The notes: generated by a model not told the origin, from the sequence alone. DNA of 64,000 nt from Aeromicrobium yanjiei (GCF_009649075.1 NZ_CP045737.1:2232001-2296000), one strand, 5' to 3'; positions 18,365-27,382 are shown, counted from the stretch's first letter. Numbers and translations: made by a program.

Positions 18365-18457
18365 GACGGCGCTCCTTCCGGTGGCGGCTTGGGGATGAAT
18401 CTGTGGACCCACCTGTGCACTCGACGCGATATCTGTGCATCGAGGACGACTTCTGTG

Positions 18458-18504
18458 GACCAACATGTGGAGAACTACATCCGTGTAAGTACTAGATGTA
18501 GTGG
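18458..18504. promoter_or_regulatory. Candidate NrdR boxes upstream of nrdR-nrdJ
   Basis: Two palindromic cores, CCAACATGTGG (centre about 18465.5) and ACTAGATGTAGT (centre 18496.5), lie 31 bases apart, the three-turn spacing typical of paired NrdR boxes. Between them ACTACATC at 18474-18481 pairs with GATGTAGT at 18495-18502 as a perfect 8-base inverted repeat. They sit 94-140 bases upstream of the nrdR start. Match to the published NrdR consensus is by eye. The remainder of 18365-18722 holds no gene; it should also contain the promoter of the rightward GGDEF/EAL gene. Confidence 0.6.
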
Positions 18505-18722
18505 TAACCATACGCCGCGGGTACGACGCATGCAATCGACTCTGGCAAACAGCGGTGACATTTCTGGGGTATGTCCCGGGGTCCCGGCAACTGCGCAGGT
18601 CAGGGGTAGTACGAGTCACACCAGTCACACGTCGAGGGCGTGTCGCTCGGGCGGTTTCCGGCCCGTGGACCCCCTCCCCACCTAGGATGAGCGAGCCCGC
18701 CCCCCTCCGATCGGAGTGCCGC

Positions 18723-21700
18723 ATGCAGACTTCCTCGGTGGCGCCCTGCGCCACGGTGGACGCCGCCGGCAGGATCGTCGACGCGGACGCACCGTTCGTC
18801 TCGCTCCTGGCCGACGGCAGCGCCGACCTGATCGGGACCACGCTCGCCTCCCTCGGTCGTACGCCCGACGACGCCGACGGCATCGAGGAGTGCCTGCGGG
18901 CCGCCACGGCCACTCGCTCCTGCACCCACGTGGTCGTGCGCGTGAGGACTCCCGGCGGCCACGACCTCGACACCCGTCTCGTGCTGACCCCGACGGCGGA
19001 CGACCGGCTGACCGTCGTCGTGATCGACGAGACCGACCACCGCGACTCCGAGCGCGAGGTCGCCCGGCTGCAACGCCACTGGCTGGCCCTGCTGCGCGGG
19101 TCGACCGACATCGTCTTCACCGCCGACGAGTCCGGCACCCTCACGTCGGTCACCTCCTCCCTGTCCGAGCGACTCGGCTGGGCCGTCGAGGACGTCGTGG
19201 GGCGCAACGGGCTGTCCTTCGTCGCCGAGGACGACCGGTGCCGGACCCACCAGGTCTGGCTCGACGTCGTGTCGGGAGGACGTACGGGCGCGACCTTCGA
19301 GACCCGCCTGATCCACCCGGGCGGAGGCACCAGCTGGGCTCGGGTCGTCATCCGCGATCTCCGCGGCGACCCCGACGTGCGCTCGATGGTCGGCAACCTC
19401 ACCGACATCACCGAGCAGAGGGAGCAGGACCGCCGGCTCCGCGAGGAGGAGATGCGATTCCGGGCCCGGTTCGACCAGTCCCCGCTCCCCCAGGTCGTGC
19501 AATCGCTCGAAGGCACGTACCTGGCCGTCAACGACGCCTTCTGCGCACTGGTCGGCCGCGACCGTGAGGCACTGATCGACACCGCCGCGGCCTCGATCAC
19601 CCACCCGGACGACCCCGGCGACGCCGAGCGCGTCCTCGCCGCGCTGAGGCACGGAGCCACCGAGTGGGCGCAGGTCGACCGCCTGCTCACGGACGCCGAC
19701 GGCCAGCCCGTCCCCGTACGCATCGACGCGACCCTCCTGCGCGACGCGGACGGGCAGCCCAACGGCTGCGCCGCGGCGCTGCAGGACCTGCGGCCGCTCC
19801 GCGACAGCGAGCAGGCCCGCAGCCGCCTGCAGAGCACGTTCGACATCGTCGCCTCCCGATCACGCGACTTCATCACGCTGTTCGACGCGGAGGGACGCAA
19901 CGTGTACGCCTCCCCGGCCGGGCTCGAGATGTTCGGCGCGGACTACCTCGGCTCGCTCACCGATCCGTGGGCCTCGGTGCACCCCGACGATCGCGCGGAG
20001 GTCAGCCGGAACTGGACCCAGGCCATGTCGCAGCGTGCCTCCCACAGCTGGCGCTACCGCATACGACGGCCCTCCGGCGAGTGGATGTGGGCCGAGCAGA
20101 CGTCCACCAACCTGCTGGACACCGAGGCCGCCGTCGTCGTCACGACCATCCGCGACGTCACCGCGCACGTCGAGGCCGCCAACGCGCTGCGCGACTCCGA
20201 GGCCCGTTATCGCGCGATCGCCGACACCGCCGAGGAGGGCATCATCGTGATCGGCCCCGACGGTGTCGTCACCTATGCCAACACCCAGTTCTCCGTGATG
20301 CTGGGACTGCCGCCCGCGGATGTCACCGGCACCGTGGCCTGGTCGATGTTCGACGAGGCCGGCGCGAGCGAGGTGGCCCGGCGGGTCAAGGAGCGCGCCC
20401 TGCGGGGGCCCGAACGCTATGAGCTCGCCTACCAGCATCCCGACGGCACCGCGCGTGCCCTGTGGGTCGCCGCCTCGCCCATGCCGGACGTCGACGGCGT
20501 GCCCCAGGGATCGCTCGCGATGGTCTCCGACATCACCGAGCAACGTCGCAGCGAGCGCGAGCTGCGGCACGCAGCCGAGCACGACGAGCTCACCGGCCTG
20601 GTCAACCGCACGATGCTGATGGAGCACCTCGCGAGCCCCGACGCCCCGGGCACGGCCGTTCTCTTCATCGATCTCGACCACTTCAAGGACGTCAACGACG
20701 GCCGCGGCCACACCGCGGGCGACGGGGTCCTGCTCCAGGTCGCCGACCGGCTGCGATCGGTCGTACGCTCCGAGGACCTCGTCGCGCGGTTCGGCGGCGA
20801 CGAGTTCGTGGTCGTGCTGCACGAGACCACCGAGGAGGCGGCGTCCGCGACGGCGCACCGCCTGCTGGACGTGCTGGCCAAGACGTACCGGATCGATCAT
20901 CACCGCATCCGCATCGGCGCGACCATCGGCATCGCGATGTCCCCCGCGCCGTCCGCGGAGGACCTGCTGCGCTTCGCCGACACCGCGATGTACGCCGCGA
21001 AGGCCAGCGGTCGCGGCCGCGCACGGATGTTCGACACCGCCCTGGCCGAGCAGGCCGAGGAGCGCTACACGCTCGGTGCCGACCTGCTGACCGCCCTGGC
21101 CGACGACAGTTTCGAGATGCACTACCAGCCCGTCGTCGACATCAGCACCGGCGAGGTCGCAGGAGTCGAGGCGCTGGCCCGCTGGCAGCACCCGACGCGC
21201 GGAGAGGTCGCACCGTCGCGCTTCATCGCTCTGGCCGAGCAGAGCGGCATCGCGGCCGAGCTCGATCGCTGGGTCATCCGTCGCGCGCTGCGCGACGTCG
21301 CCGAGCTCAAGGGCGACTGGACGATGCCAGAGAGAGCGACGCTGGCGGTCAACCTCTCGGGGCAGAGCCTCATGGAGGGGCTCGACACGTACATCATCGA
21401 GGCGGTCGAGGAGGCGGGACTCGACCCCGCCGGTATCACCTGGGAGATCACCGAGAGCGCGATCATGGCCGACAAGGACGTCGCGATCGACGTGCTGCAG
21501 CGGCTGCGCGACCACGGCTTCGGCATCGCGATCGACGACTTCGGCACGGGCTACAGCTCGATGGCGTACCTGCGCGACCTGCCGATCACGGAGCTCAAGA
21601 TCGACCGCGGGTTCGTGCACGGCATCCCCCACGACGCGCACTCCCTCGCGATCGTGACGACGCTGATCGAGCTGGCCGGCTCGCTCGACCTGGTCGTCGT

Positions 21701-21869
21701 CGCCGAGGGGGTCGAGACCGCCGAGCACCTCGACGCGCTGCGGGCCCGCCGGTGCCCCCTCGCCCAGGGCTGGCTGTGGGGTGCCGCGATGTCGCCCGCC
21801 GAGCTGCGCGCCACCGGCGCCCTCGACCAGCGGTTCGACACCGGCGGGACGACCGCGACCTCGAGCTGA
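18723..21869 (+). CDS. Multi-PAS GGDEF-EAL cyclic-di-GMP protein
   Basis: A 1048-residue cytosolic signalling protein with five PAS-like segments (roughly residues 5-100, 115-235, 245-360, 375-490 and 500-620), then a GGDEF domain and an EAL domain. GGDEF is intact (about 691-695), preceded five residues earlier by RSED, the product-inhibition I-site. The EAL motif (EALARW, about 815) and the distal DDFGTGYSS loop are also intact, so it could both make and break cyclic-di-GMP. No membrane segment is seen, so inputs are probably soluble ligands, redox or partner proteins. I chose the ATG of MQTSSVAPC; a longer open frame from 18501 runs through the nrdR promoter. It is divergent from nrdR. Confidence 0.93.
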   Translation: MQTSSVAPCATVDAAGRIVDADAPFVSLLADGSADLIGTTLASLGRTPDDADGIEECLRAATATRSCTHVVVRVRTPGGHDLDTRLVLTPTADDRLTVVVIDETDHRDSEREVARLQRHWLALLRGSTDIVFTADESGTLTSVTSSLSERLGWAVEDVVGRNGLSFVAEDDRCRTHQVWLDVVSGGRTGATFETRLIHPGGGTSWARVVIRDLRGDPDVRSMVGNLTDITEQREQDRRLREEEMRFRARFDQSPLPQVVQSLEGTYLAVNDAFCALVGRDREALIDTAAASITHPDDPGDAERVLAALRHGATEWAQVDRLLTDADGQPVPVRIDATLLRDADGQPNGCAAALQDLRPLRDSEQARSRLQSTFDIVASRSRDFITLFDAEGRNVYASPAGLEMFGADYLGSLTDPWASVHPDDRAEVSRNWTQAMSQRASHSWRYRIRRPSGEWMWAEQTSTNLLDTEAAVVVTTIRDVTAHVEAANALRDSEARYRAIADTAEEGIIVIGPDGVVTYANTQFSVMLGLPPADVTGTVAWSMFDEAGASEVARRVKERALRGPERYELAYQHPDGTARALWVAASPMPDVDGVPQGSLAMVSDITEQRRSERELRHAAEHDELTGLVNRTMLMEHLASPDAPGTAVLFIDLDHFKDVNDGRGHTAGDGVLLQVADRLRSVVRSEDLVARFGGDEFVVVLHETTEEAASATAHRLLDVLAKTYRIDHHRIRIGATIGIAMSPAPSAEDLLRFADTAMYAAKASGRGRARMFDTALAEQAEERYTLGADLLTALADDSFEMHYQPVVDISTGEVAGVEALARWQHPTRGEVAPSRFIALAEQSGIAAELDRWVIRRALRDVAELKGDWTMPERATLAVNLSGQSLMEGLDTYIIEAVEEAGLDPAGITWEITESAIMADKDVAIDVLQRLRDHGFGIAIDDFGTGYSSMAYLRDLPITELKIDRGFVHGIPHDAHSLAIVTTLIELAGSLDLVVVAEGVETAEHLDALRARRCPLAQGWLWGAAMSPAELRATGALDQRFDTGGTTATSS

Positions 21870-21872
21870 GGG

Positions 21873-22733
21873 CTACTGCTCGACGGCCCAGCGCAGGAAC
21901 TGCGCGACGTGGAACAGGTCCTCGAGGTCCTCGCCCACGAGCTCGACCAGGAGGTCGTTGGTCCACACAACAAGCCGGCCGACCGTCCAGGAGCCGACTC
22001 CGGCGGCCGGGATCTCGACGCCGTACACCGCCTCGGCGATGCGCCGCTTCTCGTCGAGCGACAGGATCGGCAGGAACCGGTGGGGCTCGGCGATCGCGAG
22101 CGTCTTGGTCAGCAGCGCCTCGCCGAATCCGGGCATCGACTCGGCGTACGTCCCCTCGGCGAGCTCGGTGAAGCGGTCCTCGACGTCGCCCGGCCCGCGC
22201 AGCAGGTGCTGGATCGTGGCCCGTACGCGCCGCGCGCCCTCGAGCTCGCCCATGAGCGTCCAGGCCTTGTCGAGCTCGGTCGTGCTGCCGGGGTCGCCGC
22301 CGGTCCGGTCGTGCACGAACTGCTGCAGGTCGTAGTTGGCAGCGCGGTCCAGGCCGTCGGCCGAGAACACCCACTGATACTTCTTCCAGTGCGCCGCGAC
22401 TGTGGGCGCGACCGCGTACGGCACCGTCGCGAGGAACTCGTGCTTGCGCATCAGCGCCTGCTGGACGCGCTCCAGGGGCGCGTCGGCGGCGGTCGGGAAC
22501 TGCTTGCGCGCCACCACGATCGGCAGCACCGACGGCTTGACCGGAGCGGCCGTACGCGTGCGGGGGGCGGCCCTCGTCCGGGTCGCGGCAGGCTTGGGCG
22601 CCTCGACCGGAGACCCGTACGTGAAGACGAAGTCGCAGTCGTCGCACCGGGCCTCCTTGCGACCGTCCGGCAGGGTGCGGATCAAGAAGACATCGTCCTC
22701 ACGGACGCACAAGGGACACACGATCAAGGCCAC
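21873..22733 (-). CDS. Zinc-ribbon protein of unknown function
   Basis: A 286-residue protein I do not recognise. It starts MALIVCPLC and has a zinc ribbon, CPLC ... CDDC, in the first ~35 residues, followed by a Pro/Ala/Thr/Arg-rich linker (about 45-70). The rest (about 75-286) is an acidic, largely helical domain with segments such as EFLATVPYAVAPTVAAHWKKYQWVF and MPGFGEALLTKTLAIAEPHRFLPILSLDEKRR. That last stretch resembles DNA-base or restriction-related small domains only loosely. The stop is 3 bases from the convergent GGDEF/EAL stop. It looks like a single-gene unit. Any DNA- or RNA-related role is a guess from the zinc ribbon. Confidence 0.65.
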   Translation of the reverse strand: MALIVCPLCVREDDVFLIRTLPDGRKEARCDDCDFVFTYGSPVEAPKPAATRTRAAPRTRTAAPVKPSVLPIVVARKQFPTAADAPLERVQQALMRKHEFLATVPYAVAPTVAAHWKKYQWVFSADGLDRAANYDLQQFVHDRTGGDPGSTTELDKAWTLMGELEGARRVRATIQHLLRGPGDVEDRFTELAEGTYAESMPGFGEALLTKTLAIAEPHRFLPILSLDEKRRIAEAVYGVEIPAAGVGSWTVGRLVVWTNDLLVELVGEDLEDLFHVAQFLRWAVEQ

Positions 22734-22820
22734 ACCACCAATCTATGCCTGCCCGCCACACCCCTGCGGCCCAGCCACGGGGACCACCGCGCGCGAACGT
22801 CTGGTAGCCCCGGAACGCGA

Positions 22821-22852
22821 AGGACCGCCCCTCGCAGGCGAGGGGCGGTCCT
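22821..22852 (-). terminator. Terminator of the GlsB-type gene
   Basis: A strong stem, AGGACCGCCCCTCG against CGAGGGGCGGTCCT with a short CAGG loop, lies 18 bases after the stop of the small membrane protein at 22870. A TTCG follows on the plus side. Orientation is set by the neighbouring gene. Confidence 0.75.
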
Positions 22853-22869
22853 TCGTGCGTACGGCGGGG

Positions 22870-23127
22870 TCAGACCTTCTTGCGACCCGTGATCGCGTTG
22901 TAGGCGATCAGCGCGACGATGGCACCGATGATCGAGCCGATGATGCCGGCGGCGGTCAGGTCGGCGGGGCCGTCACTCAGCAGCGAGCCGAGGAAGCCAC
23001 CCACGAACGAGCCGATGATGCCGAGGATGATCGTGCCGATGATGCCGAAGTCGTCCTTGCCCGGGACAACTGCGCGGGCGATGAATCCGGCGATGAGGCC
23101 GACGACGATGAATCCGATGATTCCCAT
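22870..23127 (-). CDS. GlsB/YeaQ/YmgE family membrane protein
   Basis: An 85-residue protein with three membrane helices separated by glycine-rich turns: GIIGFIVVGLIAGFIARAVVPG, then GIIGTIILGIIGSFVGGFLGS, then AAGIIGSIIGAIVALIAYNAI, ending in a basic ITGRKKV tail. This is the transglycosylase-associated (GlsB/YeaQ/YmgE) family, small stress-linked inner-membrane proteins whose exact function is unknown. I chose the ATG at 23125-23127 because a GGAGGGAA ribosome site precedes it; the upstream extension is unconserved. It is divergent from dps, so both may answer to general stress. Confidence 0.88.
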   Translation of the reverse strand: MGIIGFIVVGLIAGFIARAVVPGKDDFGIIGTIILGIIGSFVGGFLGSLLSDGPADLTAAGIIGSIIGAIVALIAYNAITGRKKV

Positions 23128-23270
23128 GGGGTTCCCTCCCTGGAGATGTTGCCGTTGCGGGTGCGCCTTGTGGGCGCGCAACAGCGGTGAAAGACACTAA
23201 CGGGCTTCGACCGCAGATGCACATCGGCTCTCAGATGTGTGAAGACCTCTCAGATGGGTACGCACCGGCC

Positions 23271-23843
23271 ATGGCTACTTCCACTCCGAAATTCACGATT
23301 CCCGGCCTCAGCAACGCTGAAGGCAAGAAGCTCGCCGGCATCCTGCAGGAGCGCCTCAACGCCCTGAGCGACCTGCACCTGACGCTGAAGCACGTGCACT
23401 GGAACGTCGTCGGCCCCCACTTCATCGCCGTCCACGAGATGATCGATCCCCACGTGGACGAGGTCATCGCGATGGTCGACGAGACCGCGGAGCGCATCGC
23501 GACGCTCGGCGTCTCGCCGATGGGCACCCCCGGTGCGATCGTCGCCGGCCGCACCTGGGAGGACTACTCCCTCGGTCGCGCCACGACGAACGAGCACCTC
23601 GGCGCGCTCGACGAGGTCTACATCAACCTGCTCCAGGACCACCGCAAGGCGCTCGACGCCGCGGGCGAGCTGGACCCGGTGACCGAGGACATGCTCGTCG
23701 GTCAGCTGACCAAGCTCGAGCTCTTCCACTGGTTCGTCCGCGCCCACCTGGAGAACACGGGCGGCGCGCTGTCGACGCAGGGCGCCAAGACGGAGAAGTC
23801 GGCGGCGAAGGCTGCGCACGAGGCAGCTGACGTCATCAAGTAA
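23271..23843 (+). CDS. dps: Dps-family DNA-protecting ferritin
   Basis: A 190-residue Dps protein, which stores iron with H2O2 and shields DNA as a dodecamer. The signature HVHWNVVGPHFIAVHEMIDPHVDEVIAMVDETAERI around residues 37-72 holds the intersubunit ferroxidase ligands (His, Asp, Glu). A lysine- and alanine-rich tail (KTEKSAAKAAHEAADVIK) may touch DNA. Start chosen at MATSTPKF; an earlier ATG/GTG run (from 23187) would add an unconserved leader. It stands alone and is followed by a terminator hairpin. Length is normal for mycobacterial-type Dps. Confidence 0.95.
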   Translation: MATSTPKFTIPGLSNAEGKKLAGILQERLNALSDLHLTLKHVHWNVVGPHFIAVHEMIDPHVDEVIAMVDETAERIATLGVSPMGTPGAIVAGRTWEDYSLGRATTNEHLGALDEVYINLLQDHRKALDAAGELDPVTEDMLVGQLTKLELFHWFVRAHLENTGGALSTQGAKTEKSAAKAAHEAADVIK

Positions 23844-23857
23844 CAACCCCACGGACG

Positions 23858-23892
23858 CGGAACCCCGACCCACGCGCTGAGTCGGGGTTCCG
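23858..23892 (+). terminator. Terminator after dps
   Basis: CGGAACCCCGAC (23858-23869) pairs perfectly with GTCGGGGTTCCG (23881-23892), followed by TTCT. It lies 15 bases after the dps stop and could also serve the convergent gene at 23907. Confidence 0.85.
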
Positions 23893-23906
23893 TTCTGTCC
23901 GCAGGC

Positions 23907-24134
23907 TCAGCGACGGGTGCGCGGGCGGGGCTTGGGGCCGGACCGACGCTCGCCCGGCGCCTTGTAGGTCCCGTCCGCGACGCGCGCCATCAGCAGCTGC
24001 TGGTCGCCCTTCTCGGCCTCGCGCACGAACTGGTGCGCCCGCTCCCCCCGCAGCACCGCGGCCTCGACGCCGTGGTGGGAGATGACGATCTCCTTGCCGC
24101 GGACGGTCCAGTCGTAGCCGCTCGGCCGGCTCAT
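23907..24134 (-). CDS. Small basic protein coupled to a glutamine amidotransferase
   Basis: A 75-residue protein of unknown function, MSRPSGYDWTVRGKEIVISHH onward, ending in a very basic tail (RRSGPKPRPRTRR). Its ATG overlaps the stop codon of the amidotransferase gene (ATGA), so the two are translated together and probably work together. The N-terminal half could form two beta strands; the C-terminal tail could bind nucleic acid. No family recognised. Another frame in this stretch is open for 200 codons, but only this one has a coupled start and protein-like sequence. Confidence 0.7.
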   Translation of the reverse strand: MSRPSGYDWTVRGKEIVISHHGVEAAVLRGERAHQFVREAEKGDQQLLMARVADGTYKAPGERRSGPKPRPRTRR

Positions 24135-24811
24135 CGGGCCACTCGCAGGTAGTCCAGGGCCGCGTCGGTCAGCAGATTGGCCAGGTTGCGGGCCTTCGGC
24201 GCGTGCACGTACGCCTGGCGGATCAGGTCCTTCGGGTCCTCGCCCGTGTCGCCGAAGTAGCCGTCGCGGACCCAGCGGGCGTACGTCTGGGGCGTCACCT
24301 CGGGATGGAACTGCCAGGCGATCGCCCTGGCCCCGAATGCGTCGTCGATGAAGCACTGCGGGCCCCGCCACGACGTGCCGAGGACGCGGGAGGTCGGGCC
24401 GGGCGCGAAGACGTCCGTGTGCATCTGCCCCCACGGGCCCTCGGGGCACAGGACCGGGTCGACGGTGTCGACACGTGCCCAGCCGAGCTCGGCCCGGTCC
24501 GAGCGCCATGACGTGCCGCCCAGCGCGCGGGCCATGACCTGGGCGCCGTAGCAGATCCCCATCACGGGAGTCCCGTCCGCAAGCGCCGAGCGGATCAGCT
24601 TGACCTCGGAGGTGACCGCGTCGATCCAGCGGTCGTCATGGGCGGACTTGTCAGAGCCGAGCAGCAGGATCATGTCGCTGCCGCCGAGCGCGTCGTACGC
24701 CGTGAGGTCGTCCCGGTCGAGCTCGACGATCTCGCCACCATGCTCGACGAGCCGATCGACGACGTAGCCGCCGTCGCGGTCCGACGCATCGGCCACCACA
24801 TGAATTCGCAT
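24131..24811 (-). CDS. Class I glutamine amidotransferase-like protein
   Basis: A 226-residue GATase1 domain protein of the GMP-synthase-like stand-alone group (YfeJ/GuaA-like). The nucleophile elbow GICYGAQ puts the catalytic Cys at about residue 87, and QFHPEV gives the His-Glu dyad at about 169 and 171. Such proteins hydrolyse glutamine or act on gamma-glutamyl compounds; the acceptor is unknown. I chose the ATG of MRIHVVADASD, since the frame upstream (MTTPGF...) is unconserved. The small basic protein downstream is translationally coupled. Divergent from nothing: the LysM gene upstream is on the same strand but ends with its own terminator. Confidence 0.9.
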   Translation of the reverse strand: MRIHVVADASDRDGGYVVDRLVEHGGEIVELDRDDLTAYDALGGSDMILLLGSDKSAHDDRWIDAVTSEVKLIRSALADGTPVMGICYGAQVMARALGGTSWRSDRAELGWARVDTVDPVLCPEGPWGQMHTDVFAPGPTSRVLGTSWRGPQCFIDDAFGARAIAWQFHPEVTPQTYARWVRDGYFGDTGEDPKDLIRQAYVHAPKARNLANLLTDAALDYLRVAR

Positions 24812-24843
24812 GCGGCCATTGTCCCCTACCGCAGACATGACGA

Positions 24844-24883
24844 AGCCCGGCGTGGTCACCTTCCCTTGTGACCTCGCCGGGCT
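24844..24883 (-). terminator. Terminator after the LysM gene
   Basis: A long stem: AGCCCGGCG pairs with CGCCGGGCT and GGTCAC with GTGACC, around an 8-base loop. It lies between the LysM stop (24901) and the amidotransferase start (24811), so it should isolate the two genes. Confidence 0.85.
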
Positions 24884-24900
24884 GCGTCTGGTGGCGTCGG

Positions 24901-25284
24901 CTACTCGTCGTAGACCGGCACCGCGATCTCCGAACCCATCTGCAGGGCGGAGGCGTTGGGGAGCGAGTTGAGCTCGATGATGTCGTCGACCGTCTTGCGG
25001 ATGTCACCGTTGGGGTTGGCCTCGGCGGCGATCTCCCACAGGGTGTGACCCGACATGACGCGCACGGACGTGGTGGCCCCGGGAGTGCCGGCCTCGCTGG
25101 TCGCGGTCGAGGACGGGCCGAACATGACCGCCAGGACGGCGATCGCGGCCACCGTGATCGCCAGGATGACGGCCTTGCCGCGCCGGGTCAGGCGTACGTG
25201 CGCGGCGGGCTGCTGCTGGCTGCGGACGCTGCGCACCGGGCGCATGTCGCGGGCGTCGAACTGGCTGAAGGTGATGGTGCTCAT
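24901..25284 (-). CDS. LysM membrane protein, SOS-linked division inhibitor type
   Basis: A 127-residue protein with a cytosolic basic N-terminus, one membrane helix (AVILAITVAAIAVLAVMFG, about residues 37-55) and a C-terminal LysM peptidoglycan-binding domain (SVRVMSGHTLWEIAAEANPNG onward, about 73-122). This layout and the lexA neighbourhood match ChiZ/DivS (Rv2719c of M. tuberculosis, DivS of Corynebacterium), which delay division during DNA damage. Three LexA-box-like sites lie 80-165 bases upstream, supporting SOS control. The functional match is inference; no catalytic residues are claimed. It is divergent from the YihY-family gene. Confidence 0.85.
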   Translation of the reverse strand: MSTITFSQFDARDMRPVRSVRSQQQPAAHVRLTRRGKAVILAITVAAIAVLAVMFGPSSTATSEAGTPGATTSVRVMSGHTLWEIAAEANPNGDIRKTVDDIIELNSLPNASALQMGSEIAVPVYDE

Positions 25285-25365
25285 GGGTGCCTCCGTGGGG
25301 GAAGTGAGACGGTGTGGGGGTCTAGGTGGTTCGAGCGAACGCTGCTCTCGATGTCATTCGATGGT

Positions 25366-25397
25366 GCGAACAGGCGTTCGATCGAACACACGTACGA
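25366..25397. promoter_or_regulatory. Two adjacent LexA-box-like sites
   Basis: GCGAACAGGCGTTCGA (25366-25381) differs from the actinobacterial consensus TCGAAC-N4-GTTCGA only at its first base. Directly next to it TCGAACACACGTACGA (25382-25397) has one mismatch. They lie 82-113 bases upstream of the LysM start and 167-198 bases ahead of the YihY-family start. Abutting boxes suggest cooperative, tight LexA repression. Confidence 0.85.
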
Positions 25398-25432
25398 CAA
25401 TAGGGCGCACCTCCGACAAAAGGAAGCACCTG

Positions 25433-25448
25433 TCGAACACAATTTCGA
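25433..25448. promoter_or_regulatory. Third LexA-box-like site
   Basis: TCGAACACAATTTCGA has one mismatch to TCGAAC-N4-GTTCGA. It lies 116 bases before the rightward YihY-family start and 149 before the LysM start, so it could put the rightward gene under SOS control too. Confidence 0.65.
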
Positions 25449-25563
25449 ACGCGTGGCGTCGTCTGCTGCAATACCGGCCAGAAATCGTCGGAGAATTGTT
25501 GGGCAGTCCGACTCAAGACGGCCTCGGCAGGCACGTGTCCCCCGCCGCCACTACGTTCGACGC

Positions 25564-26538
25564 ATGAACGCGAAGACCACGATCCTGACCGCGTGGAAGC
25601 AGGCATCGGCCCATCAGGCCCCGCTCCTGGCGGCCGGTGTCGCGTTCTACACGTTCTTGTCCCTGTTCCCCGCGCTGATCGCGTCCGTCCTCGTGTACGG
25701 CCTGGTGGCCTCCCCCGAGACCGTGTCGCGCCAGTCCAAGGAGATCGCCGACGCGCTGCCGGCCGACGCCGCCTCCCTGGTCATCGGCCAGCTCGACTCG
25801 CTGACCCAGACGTCCAGCGGCTCGCTCGGTCTCGGACTGGTCGTCGCGGTGGCACTGGCGTTCTACAGCGCGTCCGGCGGCGTCGGCAACCTGGTCACCG
25901 CGATCAACGCGATGTACGGCATCCGCGACAACCGCAACTTCGTCAAGAAGAAGGCGCTGGCGCTCGGGATGACGGTCGGCGCGATCGTGTTCTTCCTCGT
26001 GATGATCACCCTCGTCGCCGCGGCGCCCGCGTTCTTCCAGCTCTTCGACGTCGTGCCGGGCGTGCGCGTCGTGCTCGACGCCGTGCGTTGGGTGCTGCTG
26101 CTCGCCGCCCTGGTGGTCGCGATCGGCGTGCTCTTTCGCATCGCGCCGGATCGCTCCGAGAAGACCCCGCTGGTCACCAAGGGTGTCCTCGTCGCGAGCC
26201 TGATGTGGGTCGCGGTGTCCCTGGCCTTCTCGCTCTACGTCGACAACTTCGGCAGCTACGGCAAGACGTACGGCGCCCTCGCGGGTGTGGTGGTGCTGCT
26301 GCTGTGGCTCTGGATCGGCCTCTACGCGATCCTGCTCGGCGCCACGATCGAGGCGGTGAGCGAGGAGATCGTCACCCCCGACACCGTCGCCGAAGATGCG
26401 GAGATCGCCGACCTCCGGGGGTCCGAGGCCGACGGCGACGAAGTCCACGTCGAGATCGTCGAGGAGCCCGAGGTCGTCGAGGAGCCGCGCAGGACCCCGG
26501 TCTTCAAGCGCCTTCGCAACCCGTTCCGGCGCACCTGA
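25564..26538 (+). CDS. YihY/BrkB family inner-membrane protein
   Basis: A 324-residue membrane protein of the YihY/BrkB family (once mistaken for ribonuclease BN). The N-terminal APLLAAGVAFYTFLSLFPAL signature is clear, with about six membrane segments up to residue ~265 (including LGLGLVVAVALAFYSASGGVGNLVTAINAMYGI and VVVLLLWLWIGLYAILLGATIEA), then an acidic tail rich in Glu/Val (EVHVEIVEEPEVVEEP) and a basic end. Function of the family is unsettled. It is divergent from the LysM gene with LexA-box-like sites between them, so part of its expression may be SOS-linked, which is not a usual feature of the family. Confidence 0.9.
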   Translation: MNAKTTILTAWKQASAHQAPLLAAGVAFYTFLSLFPALIASVLVYGLVASPETVSRQSKEIADALPADAASLVIGQLDSLTQTSSGSLGLGLVVAVALAFYSASGGVGNLVTAINAMYGIRDNRNFVKKKALALGMTVGAIVFFLVMITLVAAAPAFFQLFDVVPGVRVVLDAVRWVLLLAALVVAIGVLFRIAPDRSEKTPLVTKGVLVASLMWVAVSLAFSLYVDNFGSYGKTYGALAGVVVLLLWLWIGLYAILLGATIEAVSEEIVTPDTVAEDAEIADLRGSEADGDEVHVEIVEEPEVVEEPRRTPVFKRLRNPFRRT

Positions 26539-26542
26539 CCCG

Positions 26543-27382
26543 TCAGTGGCGCAGGCCGGCCTTGGTGAGCCGGCGGGCACCCAGCCTGCGCAGCAGTGGG
26601 TCCGCCCACAGGGCCAGGGACGGCCACAGCGTCGCGAGGCGGCCGATGGCTCCTCGCCACAGCGGCACGGTCTTGTAGATCCGACGGGTGCCGAACATCC
26701 CGACCAGCTCCTCGGCCACCCTCGTCGGGGTCAGCATGACGCCCGCCGCGAGGATCTCGCGCGCACCCCCGTTGACGTCGAAGCCCTCGACCATCTTGGT
26801 GTCGACGCCGTCGGGGCAGATCGCGTGGACCCGGATGCGGTCGGCGTGCAGCTCGGAGGCGAGCGACGTGGTCAGCGACAGCACCGCGGCCTTCGTGGCA
26901 GCGTACACACTGAGCCCCGGCACCGGGGCGTGCGCGCTGAGCGAGGCCAGGATCCCGATCTCGCCGCCACGGATCCCCTCGGACGCCTGGTTGCGGAACG
27001 CGTCGGCTGCGGCGCGTACGCCCCACACCACGCCGAGGACGTTGACGTCGACCATCAGGCGTACCTGGTCGACCGACAGCGAGGTGAGATCGCCGTCCGC
27101 GCCGACCCCCGCGTTGCAGACCCAGGCGCCGAGCGGCGCGATCTCCCGGGCACGCTCGGCGATCTCGCGGTTGGCGGCCGGATCCGTGACATCGAGCCGC
27201 ATCCCGGCAACCGCCCCGATCTCGCGCGCCGTGCGCTCGGCGCCCTCACCGTCGACGTCGGTGACGAGGACCTCGTAGCCGCGACCCACGAGCTCGATCG
27301 CGATGGCCCGGCCGATGCCCCGCGCACCTCCCGTGACGACGGCCGAACGAGGACTACCGGGCTTCACGAGGGTCTTGGGCAC
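26543..27382 (-). CDS. Short-chain dehydrogenase/reductase
   Basis: A 279-residue classical SDR. The Rossmann motif TGGARGIGRAIA is at residues 17-28, the NAG motif (CNAGVG) near 90, and the catalytic Ser ... Tyr-x3-Lys appears as SLSAHAPVPGLSVYAATKAAV near 140-160. Asp in LVTDVDGEG suggests NAD(H) preference. The substrate is unknown; similar actinobacterial proteins act on hydrophobic alcohols or ketones. It ends 4 bases from the convergent YihY-family gene and its start lies 36 bases from the lexA operator, so its promoter may overlap that of lexA. Confidence 0.9.
   Translation of the reverse strand: MPKTLVKPGSPRSAVVTGGARGIGRAIAIELVGRGYEVLVTDVDGEGAERTAREIGAVAGMRLDVTDPAANREIAERAREIAPLGAWVCNAGVGADGDLTSLSVDQVRLMVDVNVLGVVWGVRAAADAFRNQASEGIRGGEIGILASLSAHAPVPGLSVYAATKAAVLSLTTSLASELHADRIRVHAICPDGVDTKMVEGFDVNGGAREILAAGVMLTPTRVAEELVGMFGTRRIYKTVPLWRGAIGRLATLWPSLALWADPLLRRLGARRLTKAGLRH

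Noticed and set aside
17864..19900. Extended frame giving NrdR a 500-residue N-terminus
   Set aside because: The extension is antisense to the PAS-GGDEF-EAL gene; the GTG at 18362-18364 gives a normal NrdR length.
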